A stretch of DNA of 64,000 bases from Niveispirillum fermenti (GCF_048066175.1 NZ_JBLTXA010000017.1:1-64000), one strand, 5' to 3'. Shown: positions 33,415 to 42,563, counted from the stretch's first letter. Notes: generated by a model from the sequence alone, not told the origin. Numbers and translations: made by a program.

Positions 33415-36400
33415 ATGGCGTTCAAGCTCGAACAGCGTAAGTCCGAGCTGTTGGAGCAGGTGGTCGCGAGGTTGCGTTCCCGCCTGTCGAAGGAAAAGGC
33501 CGGTCTGGCCGAGGCGTTTGTCAGGGCTTTCTACCGCAACGTGTCGCCCGACGACATGCTGCGGTCCACGGCCGATGAACTGTACGGTGCGGCGATTGCC
33601 ATCATGCAGTTCGCCTGCATCCGGCGGCCCGGCGAAGCGCTGGTGCGGGTCGTGAACCCGCGCATGGACAGCGATGGCTGGCATGCCCACCACACGGTGG
33701 TGGAGATCGTCAACGACGACATGCCCTTCCTGGTCGACAGCGTGTCGGCGGAAATGAACCGCCGCGGCCTGACCGTACATCTGGTCGTCCACCCTGTCAT
33801 ACGCGCCACCCGCGATGCCAATGGCCGCCTGACAGCCATCTACACCGCCGAGGACGCACCCGCCGCGGCATTGCTGGAATCGGTGATGCATATCGAGGTG
33901 GACCAACGCACCGATCCGGCCGAGATCGAGGCCATCCGGGCCGGGGTCGCCACCGTGCTGGCCGATGTGCGCGCCGCCGTGGCCGATTTCCAGGCCATGC
34001 GCGCGCGCCTGGCCGACACGCTGGCCGCAAGCGAGCAATCCCCCCTGCCCCTTTCCTCCGAAGAAGTGAAGGAGGGCCTGTCCTTCCTGCGCTGGATGGA
34101 CGAGGACCATTTCATCTTCCTGGGCGTGCGCGAATACCGGCTGGGCCGCGACAAGGATGAGGAGACGCTGGACATCCTGGGCGGTGAGGGGCTGGGCCTG
34201 CTGCGCGACGACGATGTCAGCGTCTTCGACGGGCTGCGCCATTTCTCCGCCCTGCCGCCGGAGGTCCGGGCCTTCGTGCGCCAGCCGCGCTTCATGATGG
34301 TGACCAAGTCCAACAAGGACAGCACGGTCCATCGCCGCGCGCCGCTGGACGCCATCATGGTCAAGCTGTTCAACACCAGCGGGGAGGAGATCGGCGAGCG
34401 CCTGTTCGTCGGCCTGTTCACCAGCACCGCCTATAACCGTTCGGCCCGCGACATCCCGTTCCTGCGCCAGAAGGTGAACCGCGTGCTGGCCCGTTCCGGC
34501 TTCGATCCGAGGGGCCATGACGGCAAGGCGCTGGTCCATATCCTGGAGACCTACCCGCGGGAGGAACTGTTCCAGATCGGTGATGACGAATTGAGCGACA
34601 TCGCCAATGGCGTCCTGCATCTCCAGGAACGCCAGCGCATCGCCCTGTTCGTGCGCAAGGACCCGTTTGAACGTTTCGTTTCCGCATTGATCTATGTTCC
34701 CCGCGAACGTTACGATACCGATCTGCGCCGGCGCCTGCAGGCTCTGATCGAAAGGGCCTATGACGGCACCAGCACCCAGGTGAATGTCGCCCTGGCGGAA
34801 AGCGTGCTGGCACGGGTCCACCTGATCATCCAGACCACACCCGGCAAGCTGCCCGACGTGGATGTGGTCGAGCTTGAAAACCAGTTGATCGAAACGGCCC
34901 GCGGCTGGCGCGACCGGCTGACCCAGGCGCTGGTGGAGGAAAGGGGCGAGGCCACCGGCCTGGCGCTGGCCCGCAAATATGCCGGCAGCCTGCCCGCCTC
35001 CTACCAGGAAGCCTATACCCCCGATGACGCCGTGGTGGACATCGCGCGGGTGGAGCAGATCCTGTCCAGGGGCGGCATCGCGATGAACCTGTACCGGCCG
35101 GTGGAAGCCGACGCCGATCAGTTGTTCTTCAAGGTCTATCAGGCAGGCACGCCCGTGGAACTGTCCAAGGTGCTGCCCATGCTGGAGCATCTGGGCCTGC
35201 GCATCCTGGCCGAGGGCGGGCCGTTCGAGGTGGAGCTGGCCGGCGACACGCCCAACATCTTCATGCAGGATTTCGACATGCGCACAGCCGACGGCAGTGC
35301 CGTCGAACTGGACCGTGTGAAGGCCGCGTTCGAGGAGGCGTTCCTGCGCGTCTGGACGGGCCAGGCGCAATCCGACGGTTTCAACCGCCTGGTGCTGCTG
35401 GCCGGCATGGACTGGCGGGAGGTCACGGCCCTGCGCGCCTATGCCAAGTATTTGAAACAGGCCAAGTTCGACTTCAGCCAGGAATATATCGAAAACACGC
35501 TGGCGGCCCATGCCGGCATCGCCCGGCTGTTGCTGGACCTGTTCCGCATGAGCCATGATCCGGCACTGCTGACCCGGCTGGGCCGTGACGAGGTGGACAC
35601 CCGGCGCAAGGGCCTGATCCTGGAGATCGACCACGCGCTGGACGATGTGTCGAACCTGGACGAGGATCGCATCCTGCGCCGGATGCTGAACATCATCCGC
35701 GCCACGCTGCGCACCAATTTCTTCCAGAAGGCCGGCGACGGCAAACCGAAATCCTATATCAGCTTCAAGCTGGACAGCGGTTCCATCGATGACCTGCCGC
35801 TTCCCCGCCCCTGGCGGGAAATCTGGGTCTACAGCCCGCGGGTGGAAGCGATCCACCTGCGCGGCGGCAAGGTGGCGCGCGGCGGCATCCGCTGGTCCGA
35901 CCGGCGGGAGGATTTCCGTACCGAGATCCTGGGCCTGATCAAGGCACAGATCGTCAAGAACGCGGTCATCGTGCCCGTGGGCAGCAAGGGCGGCTTCGTC
36001 GTGAAGAACCCGCCGCCGGCCAGCGCCGGGCGCGACGTGCTGATGGCCGAAGTGGTCGAATGCTACAAGACCATGATGCGCGGCCTGCTGGACATCACCG
36101 ACAACCTGCGCAACGGCGCGGTCGTGCCGCCGCATGACGTGGTGCGGCTGGACAGCGACGATCCTTATCTGGTGGTCGCCGCCGACAAGGGTACGGCCAC
36201 CTTCTCCGACATCGCCAATTCCGTATCCCGCGAATATGGCTTCTGGCTGGACGATGCCTTCGCCTCGGGCGGGTCGGCCGGCTATGACCACAAGGGCATG
36301 GGCATCACGGCCCGCGGCGCCTGGGAGGCGGTGAAGCGGCATTTCCGCGAACGGGGCAAGGACATCCAGAACGAGGAATTCACAGTGGTCGGCGTGGGCG

Positions 36401-38268
36401 ACATGTCGGGCGACGTGTTCGGCAACGGCATGCTGCTGTCCCGCCATATCCGCCTGGTCGCCGCCTTCGACCATCGCCACATCTTCATCGATCCCACCCC
36501 CGATGCCGCGACCGGCTGGGCGGAGCGCAAGCGGCTGTTCGACCTGCCGCGTTCCTCCTGGGCCGATTACGACACGACGAAATTGTCGCCGGGCGGCAGC
36601 ATTTTCGACCGCAATGCCAAGTCGCTGCCGCTGTCGGCGGAGATCCGGGCCGCCCTGGACATCCAGGCCGAGCGCGTGACCCCGGCCGAACTGATGCGTG
36701 CCGTGCTGAAAGCCAAGGCGGAGCTGCTGTGGCTGGGCGGCATCGGCACCTATGTCAAATGCAGCGAGGAGACCAACGCCGACGCCGGCGACAAGGCCAA
36801 TGACCCCATCCGCATCAATGGCCGCGAGCTGCGCGTCCAGGTCGTGGGCGAAGGGGCCAACCTGGGCTTCACCCAGCGCGGCCGCATCGAGGCGGCGCTG
36901 ACCGGCATCGCGATCAACACCGATGCCATCGACAATTCGGCCGGCGTCGACACCTCCGACCACGAGGTGAACATCAAGATCCTGCTGCGCGACGTGATGG
37001 ACAAGGGTGGCATGACGCGCGAACAGCGCGACGTGCTGCTGGCGGGCATGACGGACGATGTGGCCGCCCTGGTCCTGGCCGACAATTACAAGCAGACCCA
37101 GGCCCTGACCATCGCCCAGGCCGTGGCCGTGGAGACGCTGGAGGACCAGGCCCGCTTCGCGCGGTGGATGGAGAAGGGCGGCAAACTGTCCCGCGCGATC
37201 GAGTTCCTGCCCGATGACGAGGAGGTGGCCGCCCGCGCCAATGCCCGGCGCGGTCTGACCCGGCCGGAAATGGCCGTGCTGCTGGCCTATGCCAAGATCG
37301 ACCTGTACGATCGGCTGCTGGCCTCCGACCTGCCCGACGACCCGGTGCTGGAACGCGACCTGATGCGTTATTTCCCCGACGCGCTGCGCGAAAGGTTCGG
37401 CGACGCCATCTGCCGCCACCAGTTGCGGCGGGAAATCATCTGCAGCTCCGTCACCAATGGCATGGTGAACCGCGTCGGCCCCACCTTCACCTGGGAAATG
37501 GTGGAACAGACGGGCCGCAGCGAGGGCGATGTCGCCCGCGCCTATCTGATCGTCCGCGACGCCTTCGGCCTGCGCGGATTGTGGGAAGCCGTGGAGGGGC
37601 TGGACACCAAGGTGCCGGCATCGGCGCAGACCGCCATGATGCTGTTCACGGGCCGGCTGATGCGCCGGGCCGTGCCCTGGGTGCTGGCCCACGGCGCCTA
37701 TCCGCTGGACATCGCCGCGGAATGCGAGCGCCTGTCCCCCGTGGTCGGCGAACTGACGGGGCACCTGCCCGACGTGCTGTCGCCGACGGCCCTGAAATGG
37801 CTGGCGGAAACGGCGGGCAACTGGTCCAAGGACGGCGTGCCGGGCGACCTTACGCGCCGCGTCGCGGCCCTGCCCCTGCTGGCGGCCGCGACCGATATCG
37901 CGGAAATCGCGGTGGAGGTGGGCAGCGATGCCGCCGATGTCGCCAGCCTTTATTTCGATCTGGGCGACCGCCTGGGCCTGGAATATCTGCGCGAGCGCAC
38001 GGCGGAGGTGAAGACGGAGAACCACTGGCAACGCCAGGCGGTCGCCGCCGCACTGGACGATCTGTTCAACCTGCAGGCCCGGCTGACGGCCCGTGTGCTG
38101 GCCCAGCCGCAGGACCAGGGCGACCGGTTTGAAAGCTGGGCCGGCCAGCGGCAGGGGCCGCTGGACCGCATCCAGTCGCTGCTGGCCGAACTGCGCACGG
38201 TGGCGCATCTGGACATCGCCATGCTGGCCGTGGCCGGACGACAGTTGCGCGGGCTGCTGGCGGGCTGA
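33415..38268 (+). CDS. NAD-specific glutamate dehydrogenase, large (GDH180-type)
   Basis: A 1617-residue enzyme of the 180-kDa bacterial class that oxidatively deaminates glutamate to 2-oxoglutarate and ammonia with NAD. The long N-terminal regulatory region (about 1-700) contains ACT-like segments (VVEIVNDDMPFLVDSVSAEM; LRWMDEDHFIFLGVREYRL). The catalytic core includes VARGGIRWSDRREDFRTE and IVPVGSKGGFVVK with the catalytic lysine near 857, and GVGDMSGDVFGNGMLLSRH near 992 for the dinucleotide-binding part. VVGEGANLGFTQRGRIE follows. ATG 33415 starts the conserved N-terminus MAFKLEQRKSELLEQ. Strand-long codon use is uniform; monocistronic with its own terminator. Confidence 0.95.
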   Translation: MAFKLEQRKSELLEQVVARLRSRLSKEKAGLAEAFVRAFYRNVSPDDMLRSTADELYGAAIAIMQFACIRRPGEALVRVVNPRMDSDGWHAHHTVVEIVNDDMPFLVDSVSAEMNRRGLTVHLVVHPVIRATRDANGRLTAIYTAEDAPAAALLESVMHIEVDQRTDPAEIEAIRAGVATVLADVRAAVADFQAMRARLADTLAASEQSPLPLSSEEVKEGLSFLRWMDEDHFIFLGVREYRLGRDKDEETLDILGGEGLGLLRDDDVSVFDGLRHFSALPPEVRAFVRQPRFMMVTKSNKDSTVHRRAPLDAIMVKLFNTSGEEIGERLFVGLFTSTAYNRSARDIPFLRQKVNRVLARSGFDPRGHDGKALVHILETYPREELFQIGDDELSDIANGVLHLQERQRIALFVRKDPFERFVSALIYVPRERYDTDLRRRLQALIERAYDGTSTQVNVALAESVLARVHLIIQTTPGKLPDVDVVELENQLIETARGWRDRLTQALVEERGEATGLALARKYAGSLPASYQEAYTPDDAVVDIARVEQILSRGGIAMNLYRPVEADADQLFFKVYQAGTPVELSKVLPMLEHLGLRILAEGGPFEVELAGDTPNIFMQDFDMRTADGSAVELDRVKAAFEEAFLRVWTGQAQSDGFNRLVLLAGMDWREVTALRAYAKYLKQAKFDFSQEYIENTLAAHAGIARLLLDLFRMSHDPALLTRLGRDEVDTRRKGLILEIDHALDDVSNLDEDRILRRMLNIIRATLRTNFFQKAGDGKPKSYISFKLDSGSIDDLPLPRPWREIWVYSPRVEAIHLRGGKVARGGIRWSDRREDFRTEILGLIKAQIVKNAVIVPVGSKGGFVVKNPPPASAGRDVLMAEVVECYKTMMRGLLDITDNLRNGAVVPPHDVVRLDSDDPYLVVAADKGTATFSDIANSVSREYGFWLDDAFASGGSAGYDHKGMGITARGAWEAVKRHFRERGKDIQNEEFTVVGVGDMSGDVFGNGMLLSRHIRLVAAFDHRHIFIDPTPDAATGWAERKRLFDLPRSSWADYDTTKLSPGGSIFDRNAKSLPLSAEIRAALDIQAERVTPAELMRAVLKAKAELLWLGGIGTYVKCSEETNADAGDKANDPIRINGRELRVQVVGEGANLGFTQRGRIEAALTGIAINTDAIDNSAGVDTSDHEVNIKILLRDVMDKGGMTREQRDVLLAGMTDDVAALVLADNYKQTQALTIAQAVAVETLEDQARFARWMEKGGKLSRAIEFLPDDEEVAARANARRGLTRPEMAVLLAYAKIDLYDRLLASDLPDDPVLERDLMRYFPDALRERFGDAICRHQLRREIICSSVTNGMVNRVGPTFTWEMVEQTGRSEGDVARAYLIVRDAFGLRGLWEAVEGLDTKVPASAQTAMMLFTGRLMRRAVPWVLAHGAYPLDIAAECERLSPVVGELTGHLPDVLSPTALKWLAETAGNWSKDGVPGDLTRRVAALPLLAAATDIAEIAVEVGSDAADVASLYFDLGDRLGLEYLRERTAEVKTENHWQRQAVAAALDDLFNLQARLTARVLAQPQDQGDRFESWAGQRQGPLDRIQSLLAELRTVAHLDIAMLAVAGRQLRGLLAG

Positions 38269-38281
38269 TACCCGGCGGCGT

Positions 38282-38704
38282 TCAGGAAAGGGGCGGCCCG
38301 GCGACGGGTTGCCCCTTTTTCCTTTTCGGGGCGGGGCGCGTGGCGACGAAGGTCGCCGTGCAACACAGGATGCCGCCCACCACGACCGGCACCCAGGGGT
38401 TGGTCGCCGTCAGGAACACGATCAGCCAGGACAGGGACATGACGGCCACGGCCGCGATCTTGGCCCGGGTCGGGATGGCGCCCTGTTCGCGCCAGTCGCG
38501 CAACGGCGGGCCGAAGCGCGGATGATCCAGCAGCTTTTGCGCCTTTTCCGGATGGGACCGGAAATAGGCCCACAAGGCCACCAGCAGGAAGGGCGTCGTC
38601 GGCAATACCGGCAGCACCGCGCCAGCCATGGCCAGCGCCACGCAGACATAGCCAAGCGCCATGTAAAGGGGCCGCCAGCGGCTTTTTTCCTTCGGCTCGT
38701 TCAT
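38282..38704 (-). CDS. DUF454 (YbaN-like) inner membrane protein
   Basis: A 140-residue integral membrane protein. The N-terminal helix pair begins RPLYMALGYVCVALAMAGAV and LPVLPTTPFLLVALWAYFRS, the DUF454 hallmark PxLPTTPFLL. The soluble turn HPRFGPPLRDWREQGAIPTRAK is also conserved. A second hairpin, AAVAVMSLSWLIVFLTATNP and VPVVVGGILCCTATFVATR, crosses the membrane again. Basic C-terminal tail. Function unknown. Start 38704; an upstream in-frame Met would add 21 residues unlike the family. Convergent with the glutamate dehydrogenase gene. Confidence 0.9.
   Translation of the reverse strand: MNEPKEKSRWRPLYMALGYVCVALAMAGAVLPVLPTTPFLLVALWAYFRSHPEKAQKLLDHPRFGPPLRDWREQGAIPTRAKIAAVAVMSLSWLIVFLTATNPWVPVVVGGILCCTATFVATRPAPKRKKGQPVAGPPLS
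38287..38320 (+). terminator. Glutamate dehydrogenase terminator inside the convergent gene
   Basis: AAAGGGGC (38287-38294) pairs with GCCCCTTT (38311-38318) and ends in TTTTT. The structure lies within the last 13 codons of the convergent DUF454 gene, so those codons are also a terminator. Confidence 0.75.
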
Positions 38705-38789
38705 CCCGCCCGCCGCCAATCGCAAATCATTCGCAACATTTTGGCCTGGAAGGCGGATGGATGGCAAGGCTCCCCTGGCATCGGTGGCA

Positions 38790-38812
38790 GGTTATCGCAC
38801 CGGGAGATAACC
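38790..38812. promoter_or_regulatory. Dyad upstream of the 2-oxoglutarate dioxygenase gene
   Basis: GGTTATC (38790-38796) and GATAACC (38806-38812), 9-bp spacer, 100 bp before the start codon and between two divergent genes. Operator-like, regulator unknown. Confidence 0.4.
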
Positions 38813-38911
38813 CGGCCGGGATGGCCGCACGCTATTGACGCCCGGCGGGGCTGCGTGATGATAGGGGGGCAACCATGCACCAAGAACCGCCAACACCAGG
38901 GCACATCCCCC

Positions 38912-39751
38912 ATGTTCAACATCGCCACCGTGGATTTCCAGGCCCCCGACGCCGCCGGGCAGTTCACCCGTTCCATGCATGAGACGGGCTTCGCCGTGCT
39001 GCGCAACCATCCGATCGACACCGCCCTGATCGGGGAACTGTACAAGGTCTGGGCCGGCTTCTTCGCCGGTGACGACAAGTTCGACTACCGGTTCGATCCG
39101 GAAATCCAGGACGGCTATTTCCCCTTCAAATCGGAAAACGCCAAGGACAGCGCCGTCAAGGACCTGAAGGAATTCTACCATGTCTATCCGAACCGCCGGC
39201 TGCCGCCGCCAGTGAAGGGGGCGACGGACCGCATGTATGCCGACCTGCGGACCCTGGGCGACACCCTGCTGGGCTGGATACAGGCCAATGTGCCGGCCGC
39301 GGTGCGTGACGCCTTCTTCGAGCCGCTGCCCGGCATGATGCAGGGCTCCACCAGCACGCTTTTCCGCATCCTGCACTATCCGCCCATCGGCGAGGGGTAT
39401 GAGCCGGGGGCCGTGCGCGCCGCCGCGCACGAGGATATCAACCTGATCACCCTGCTGGTCACGGGCAGCGAACCGGGGCTGCAGGCGCAGGACACGGCGG
39501 GCAACTGGCATGACGTGCCATGCGATGCCGGGATGATCGCCGTGAATGGCGGCGACATGCTGAAACTGGCGTCCAACAACTACATCCCGGCCACGCCCCA
39601 CCGCGTCGTGAACCCGCCGCCCGAGCATAATGTGTCGCGCTATTCCATGCCCATGTTCCTGCACCCGCGGCCCGATGTCCGCCTGTCGGCCGACCTGACG
39701 GCGGGTGCGTTCCTGGATCAGCGCCTGCGGGAGATCGGGTTGAAGAAGTAA
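38912..39751 (+). CDS. 2-oxoglutarate/Fe(II)-dependent dioxygenase, isopenicillin N synthase-like
   Basis: A 279-residue non-haem iron oxygenase. The iron triad is His173, Asp175 (AAHEDINLITLLV) and His230 (ATPHRVVNPPP); Arg243 and Ser245 in VSRYSMPMFL bind the 2-oxoglutarate carboxylate. The N-terminal DIOX_N-type region (FTRSMHETGFAVLRNHPI) is also present. This group covers ethylene-forming, antibiotic and catabolic oxygenases, so the substrate cannot be assigned. ATG 38912 gives the normal N-terminus. The IS630 element begins 2 bp past the stop codon, so the gene is intact but has lost its native downstream sequence. Confidence 0.9.
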   Translation: MFNIATVDFQAPDAAGQFTRSMHETGFAVLRNHPIDTALIGELYKVWAGFFAGDDKFDYRFDPEIQDGYFPFKSENAKDSAVKDLKEFYHVYPNRRLPPPVKGATDRMYADLRTLGDTLLGWIQANVPAAVRDAFFEPLPGMMQGSTSTLFRILHYPPIGEGYEPGAVRAAAHEDINLITLLVTGSEPGLQAQDTAGNWHDVPCDAGMIAVNGGDMLKLASNNYIPATPHRVVNPPPEHNVSRYSMPMFLHPRPDVRLSADLTAGAFLDQRLREIGLKK

Positions 39752-39853
39752 TACCAACCCGCCGATGAAGTGACTCTCGTTGTGATATGGGAGATTCCCC
39801 TGACAGCGTGGCTGTGATTCCCTTATCGCGCATTTTGAGCGTTGGGGGTGGCG

Positions 39854-40375
39854 ATGTCAGGGGCAATCAAGATTATCCGTGAAGGTTCGGATGCGGCGAC
39901 GCTACGTCGGGAGGCGGTGGGGAGCCGGGATGCGAATGTGGCCCGCCGCCTTTTGGCGCTTGCCCTGATTGCGGAAGGCAAGACGCGGGAGGAAGCGGCT
40001 GCGGCTGCCGGCATGGATCGCCAGACGTTACGGGATTGGGTGCACCGCTATAACGCGGAGGGGATAGCCGGCCTGGCGGATCGTCGATCAAAGGGCCGGC
40101 CTGGGATTTTGTCCGCAGAACAACTGGAAGAGCTTGCCAGTTGGGTGCGCCAGGGCCCCGACCCGGAGAAGGATGGCATCGTTCGCTGGCGTTTGAGTGA
40201 TCTGGCGATACGGATTTCTGATCGCTTTCACGTGGCAATCGCCGAAGGAGGGGTGGGCAAGATCCTGCACCGCCTGGGCTTCAGCCACATCTCAGCCCGA
40301 CCGCGTCACCCGGGTCAGGACACGCAAGCCCTTGAGACGCATAAAAAAACTTCACCGCGCTGGTCGCCGCGGTGA
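39854..40375 (+). CDS. IS630 transposase, N-terminal frame (OrfA)
   Basis: DNA-binding half of the transposase, 173 residues from ATG 39854 (a GTG two codons earlier is also possible). Helix-turn-helix domains: ARRLLALALIAEGKTREEAA then AGMDRQTLRDWVHRYNAEG, and the linker GLADRRSKGRPGILSAEQL. The second domain, RWRLSDLAIRISDRFHVAIA and VGKILHRLGFSHISARPRHP, precedes the frameshift. In frame 0 it ends shortly after the A7 run. Confidence 0.9.
   Translation: MSGAIKIIREGSDAATLRREAVGSRDANVARRLLALALIAEGKTREEAAAAAGMDRQTLRDWVHRYNAEGIAGLADRRSKGRPGILSAEQLEELASWVRQGPDPEKDGIVRWRLSDLAIRISDRFHVAIAEGGVGKILHRLGFSHISARPRHPGQDTQALETHKKTSPRWSPR
40343..40350 (+). promoter_or_regulatory. Programmed -1 frameshift site
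   Basis: AAAAAAAC follows the codon CAT; slipping back one base inside the A-run joins OrfA to the -1 frame, which then reads NFTALVAAVIPEHASGKPLE into the OrfB sequence without a stop. Confidence 0.75.
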
Positions 40376-40923
40376 TCCCGGAGCACGCAAGCGGCAAGCC
40401 TCTGGAATTGTGGTGGCAGGACGAGGCCCGCGTCGGGCAACAGGGAACGCTCACCTACGCCTGGGCCGACAAGGGCAGCCGGCCCCGCCAGTTGAAGGAC
40501 ACCCGCTATAGCTGGGCCTATATCTTCGGCGCTGTCTGCCCGGCACGCGATGTCGGTGCCGCCCTGGTCCTGCCCCGTGCCAACGCAGAAGCAATGAACA
40601 AGCATCTGGCTGAAATCGCCACTCAGGTCCAGCCGGGAAGCCACGCCGTTCTCATTCTCGACGGGGCCGGATGGCACCAGACAGGCGGAAGACTGAAGGT
40701 CCCCGATACTATCAGCATCCTTCATCTGCCACCCTATTGCCCCGAACTCAATCCCGTCGAAAATATCTGGCAGTACCTGCGCCAGAATTTCCTCGGAAAC
40801 AGAATATTCAATGATTACAACGATATCGTTGATGCCTGCTGCAACGCATGGAACAGCCTCATCGCACAAACAGGGAAAATTCGACAAATCGCTTCAAGGC
40901 AATGGGCAACGGTCAATCATTAG
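40372..40923 (+). CDS. IS630 transposase, catalytic frame (OrfB)
   Basis: DDE catalytic half, 183 residues from its first ATG, but probably made as an OrfA-OrfB fusion. The triad is visible: Asp in ELWWQDEARVGQQGT, Asp in AVLILDGAGWHQTGG, and Glu in YCPELNPVENIWQYLRQNF. The domain appears complete, so the element may be active. It overlaps OrfA by 4 nt and lies in the -1 frame relative to it. Confidence 0.9.
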   Translation: MIPEHASGKPLELWWQDEARVGQQGTLTYAWADKGSRPRQLKDTRYSWAYIFGAVCPARDVGAALVLPRANAEAMNKHLAEIATQVQPGSHAVLILDGAGWHQTGGRLKVPDTISILHLPPYCPELNPVENIWQYLRQNFLGNRIFNDYNDIVDACCNAWNSLIAQTGKIRQIASRQWATVNH

Positions 40924-40934
40924 GGAGATTGGTA

Positions 40935-41119
40935 TAATACTATTTTGTGGTGATCAGAACCTATAGGTTCTGATCACCACCCTCAATCGCCGGCGCCCAC
41001 ATTCGTGGGCATGCGCCGGCGCCAACATTCGTTGGCTTGGCTCCGCCGCACGAGCGGTGCGGCGGCGGTCGCCGCCGCACCAACTAGCGATGAGTTCTAC
41101 TCATCGCTAGTTGGCATAA
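40935..41119 (+). repeat. Dispersed palindromic repeat, copy 5 (longest)
   Basis: Begins TAATACTATTTTG next to the IS630 target TA. Hairpin A has perfect 17-bp arms (40947-40963 and 40964-40980, core GGTGATCAGAACC). Two CGGCGCC(C/A)ACATTCGTGGGC-type modules follow, then a GC-rich middle, then hairpin C: CCAACTAGCGATGAGT (41080-41095) with ACTCATCGCTAGTTGG (41099-41114). Ends TTGGCATAAGC, 7 bp from the OsmC gene. Confidence 0.9.
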
Positions 41120-41125
41120 GCCCTG

Positions 41126-41599
41126 TCAGCCCGTATGGAATTCCGGCAGGGCTTCCACGGGGAAATTCACCGACCGCGCGATGAAGCATTTCTCATGCGC
41201 GGTATGGTGCAGGTGGCGGGCCTTTTCCACATCGCTGCCGGGCGCCAGGGTCACGCGCGGGCGCAGCAGGACGCGCGTGAACTGCCCCTCCCCGCCCGGC
41301 AGTTCGCTCATCCAGCCTTCCGCCCGATCCTCATAGGCCGTGACGACGATACCGGCCCCCGCACACAGGCCCAGATACCAGAGCTTGTGACAGGCCGACA
41401 GCGAGGCGACCAGCAGATCCTCCGGGTTCCAGCAGGCCGCGTCGCCGCGGAAGCCAGGATCGGAAGAACCCTGGATGGCGGGCTTGGCCCCCGCCTCGAT
41501 CCGGTGGGCACGGCTATAGGCGCGATAGCCGCTGGTCCCCGTCCCCTGATTGCCGGTCCAGGTGACGGTGACGGCGTAGTGATGTTCCTTGCCGGACAT
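41126..41599 (-). CDS. OsmC family peroxidase-like protein
   Basis: A 157-residue OsmC-fold protein that reduces organic hydroperoxides through two cysteines. Cys70 in LVASLSACHKLWYLGLCA and Cys138 in HTAHEKCFIARSVNF are the peroxidatic/resolving pair, and GDAACWNPEDLLV is the conserved preceding loop. An extra Cys56 (ACWNP) and Cys79 are present. The standard opening HYAVTVTWTGN supports the start at 41599. It stands alone; the 3' end faces repeat copy 5. Confidence 0.9.
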   Translation of the reverse strand: MSGKEHHYAVTVTWTGNQGTGTSGYRAYSRAHRIEAGAKPAIQGSSDPGFRGDAACWNPEDLLVASLSACHKLWYLGLCAGAGIVVTAYEDRAEGWMSELPGGEGQFTRVLLRPRVTLAPGSDVEKARHLHHTAHEKCFIARSVNFPVEALPEFHTG

Positions 41600-41732
41600 G
41601 CAGGACCCCTTCCCCTTGGTTCAGGGCGCGCCCGTCCGCAGGATGGCGGTGGTGGCGCCGCGCCGGCATGGTAACGCCCGCCGGCCCCGGCGTGCGGGGG
41701 CAATTGTGCAGGCCAGGACGGTGCCGGCCGCA

Positions 41733-42563
41733 TCAGGGGCGGAAACGGTGCCCGCGCGCCGCCACCTCGGTCCGCATGTCGGGCAACGGCTTGTTGCGGG
41801 CCAGGATATCCGCATAGGCGGGACCGGCCAGCACCCGTTCATAGGCCGCTTCGAACATCCGCCGTTCCAGCGACGCGGCGAAGGGGCGGGAAAAGCCCAT
41901 GTAGGAACGCTGGGCGGAGAGCGGCTGACCCGCCGGCAGCAGGCGGCTGCCCGGGCGCTCGGCCTGGAACCGGGCCACGGCCCGGGCATGGGCCGCCACC
42001 GCATCCAGCCGCCCCATCAGAAGCAGGTTCAACGCCAGGTCAACGGTCCGCACGATCTCCAGCACCGTGCCCGGCCGGCGTTCCAGGTCGCCCCCCACAG
42101 CCCAGCCCAGCGGGACGCCGATCAGCCGTGGTTCCTGTGATGGCAGGGGGGCGTCGCCCGGCGGCACCGACCGGAACAGCCACATCTGATCGACATAGAA
42201 ATATTCCTGGCTGAACACCAGCCAGGTCGACCGTTCCGGCGTGTAATAGGGGCCGATCAGGATATCGGCCGCCGCCATCTCCACTTCCTTCTGGGCGCGC
42301 GGCCAGGGATATTGCTGGAACCGGCACTGAAGGCCGGCATCCCCGCAGGCCGCACGGGCCAGTTCGGCCCCGATCCCCCGCTCGCATGCCGGCCCGTCCG
42401 ACACGAAGGGCAAGGGGCCGCACACGATTTCGACGGCAGGCCCTTCGGTCACAGGCTGCGGGCCGGCCCCATCCGGCGCCCCGGCAACGGTGGCCGGCTG
42501 CAACAGGATCGCCGCCAGCAGGACGGCCGGAAGGAACCGCCATGGGCGGCCGGGGACACGCAT
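41733..42563 (-). CDS. Periplasmic solute-binding protein, family 3-like (orphan)
   Basis: A 276-residue exported protein. Signal peptide MRVPGRPWRFLPAVLLAAIL followed by LQPATVAGAPDGA. The mature chain has two-lobe binding-protein features (CERGIGAELARAACGDAGLQ, EMAAADILIGPYYTPERSTW, FSQEYFYVDQMWLF, LNLLLMGRLDAVAAH). Four or more Cys residues in the first 80 mature positions are unusual for the group. No permease or ATPase is nearby. Together with the gene at 15712 it is the second orphan of this type in the window. Start 42563 gives the signal peptide directly. Confidence 0.78.
   Translation of the reverse strand: MRVPGRPWRFLPAVLLAAILLQPATVAGAPDGAGPQPVTEGPAVEIVCGPLPFVSDGPACERGIGAELARAACGDAGLQCRFQQYPWPRAQKEVEMAAADILIGPYYTPERSTWLVFSQEYFYVDQMWLFRSVPPGDAPLPSQEPRLIGVPLGWAVGGDLERRPGTVLEIVRTVDLALNLLLMGRLDAVAAHARAVARFQAERPGSRLLPAGQPLSAQRSYMGFSRPFAASLERRMFEAAYERVLAGPAYADILARNKPLPDMRTEVAARGHRFRP

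Larger units (their letters stand above)
39754..40932 (+). mobile_element. IS630-family insertion sequence
   Basis: About 1.18 kb. It is flanked by TA dinucleotides (39752-39753 and 40933-40934), the duplicated target of this family. The ends are imperfect inverted repeats: the left reads TACCAACCCGCC, the right (reverse complement) TACCAATCTCCC, with 14 of 23 positions matching. It contains two overlapping frames joined by an A7 slippery run. The right end abuts palindromic repeat copy 5. Confidence 0.9.

Noticed and set aside
39754..40932. IS630 transposase as a broken pseudogene
   Set aside because: The two frames join by a standard -1 slip at an A7 run and all three catalytic acidic residues are present, so it reads as an intact programmed-frameshift element.
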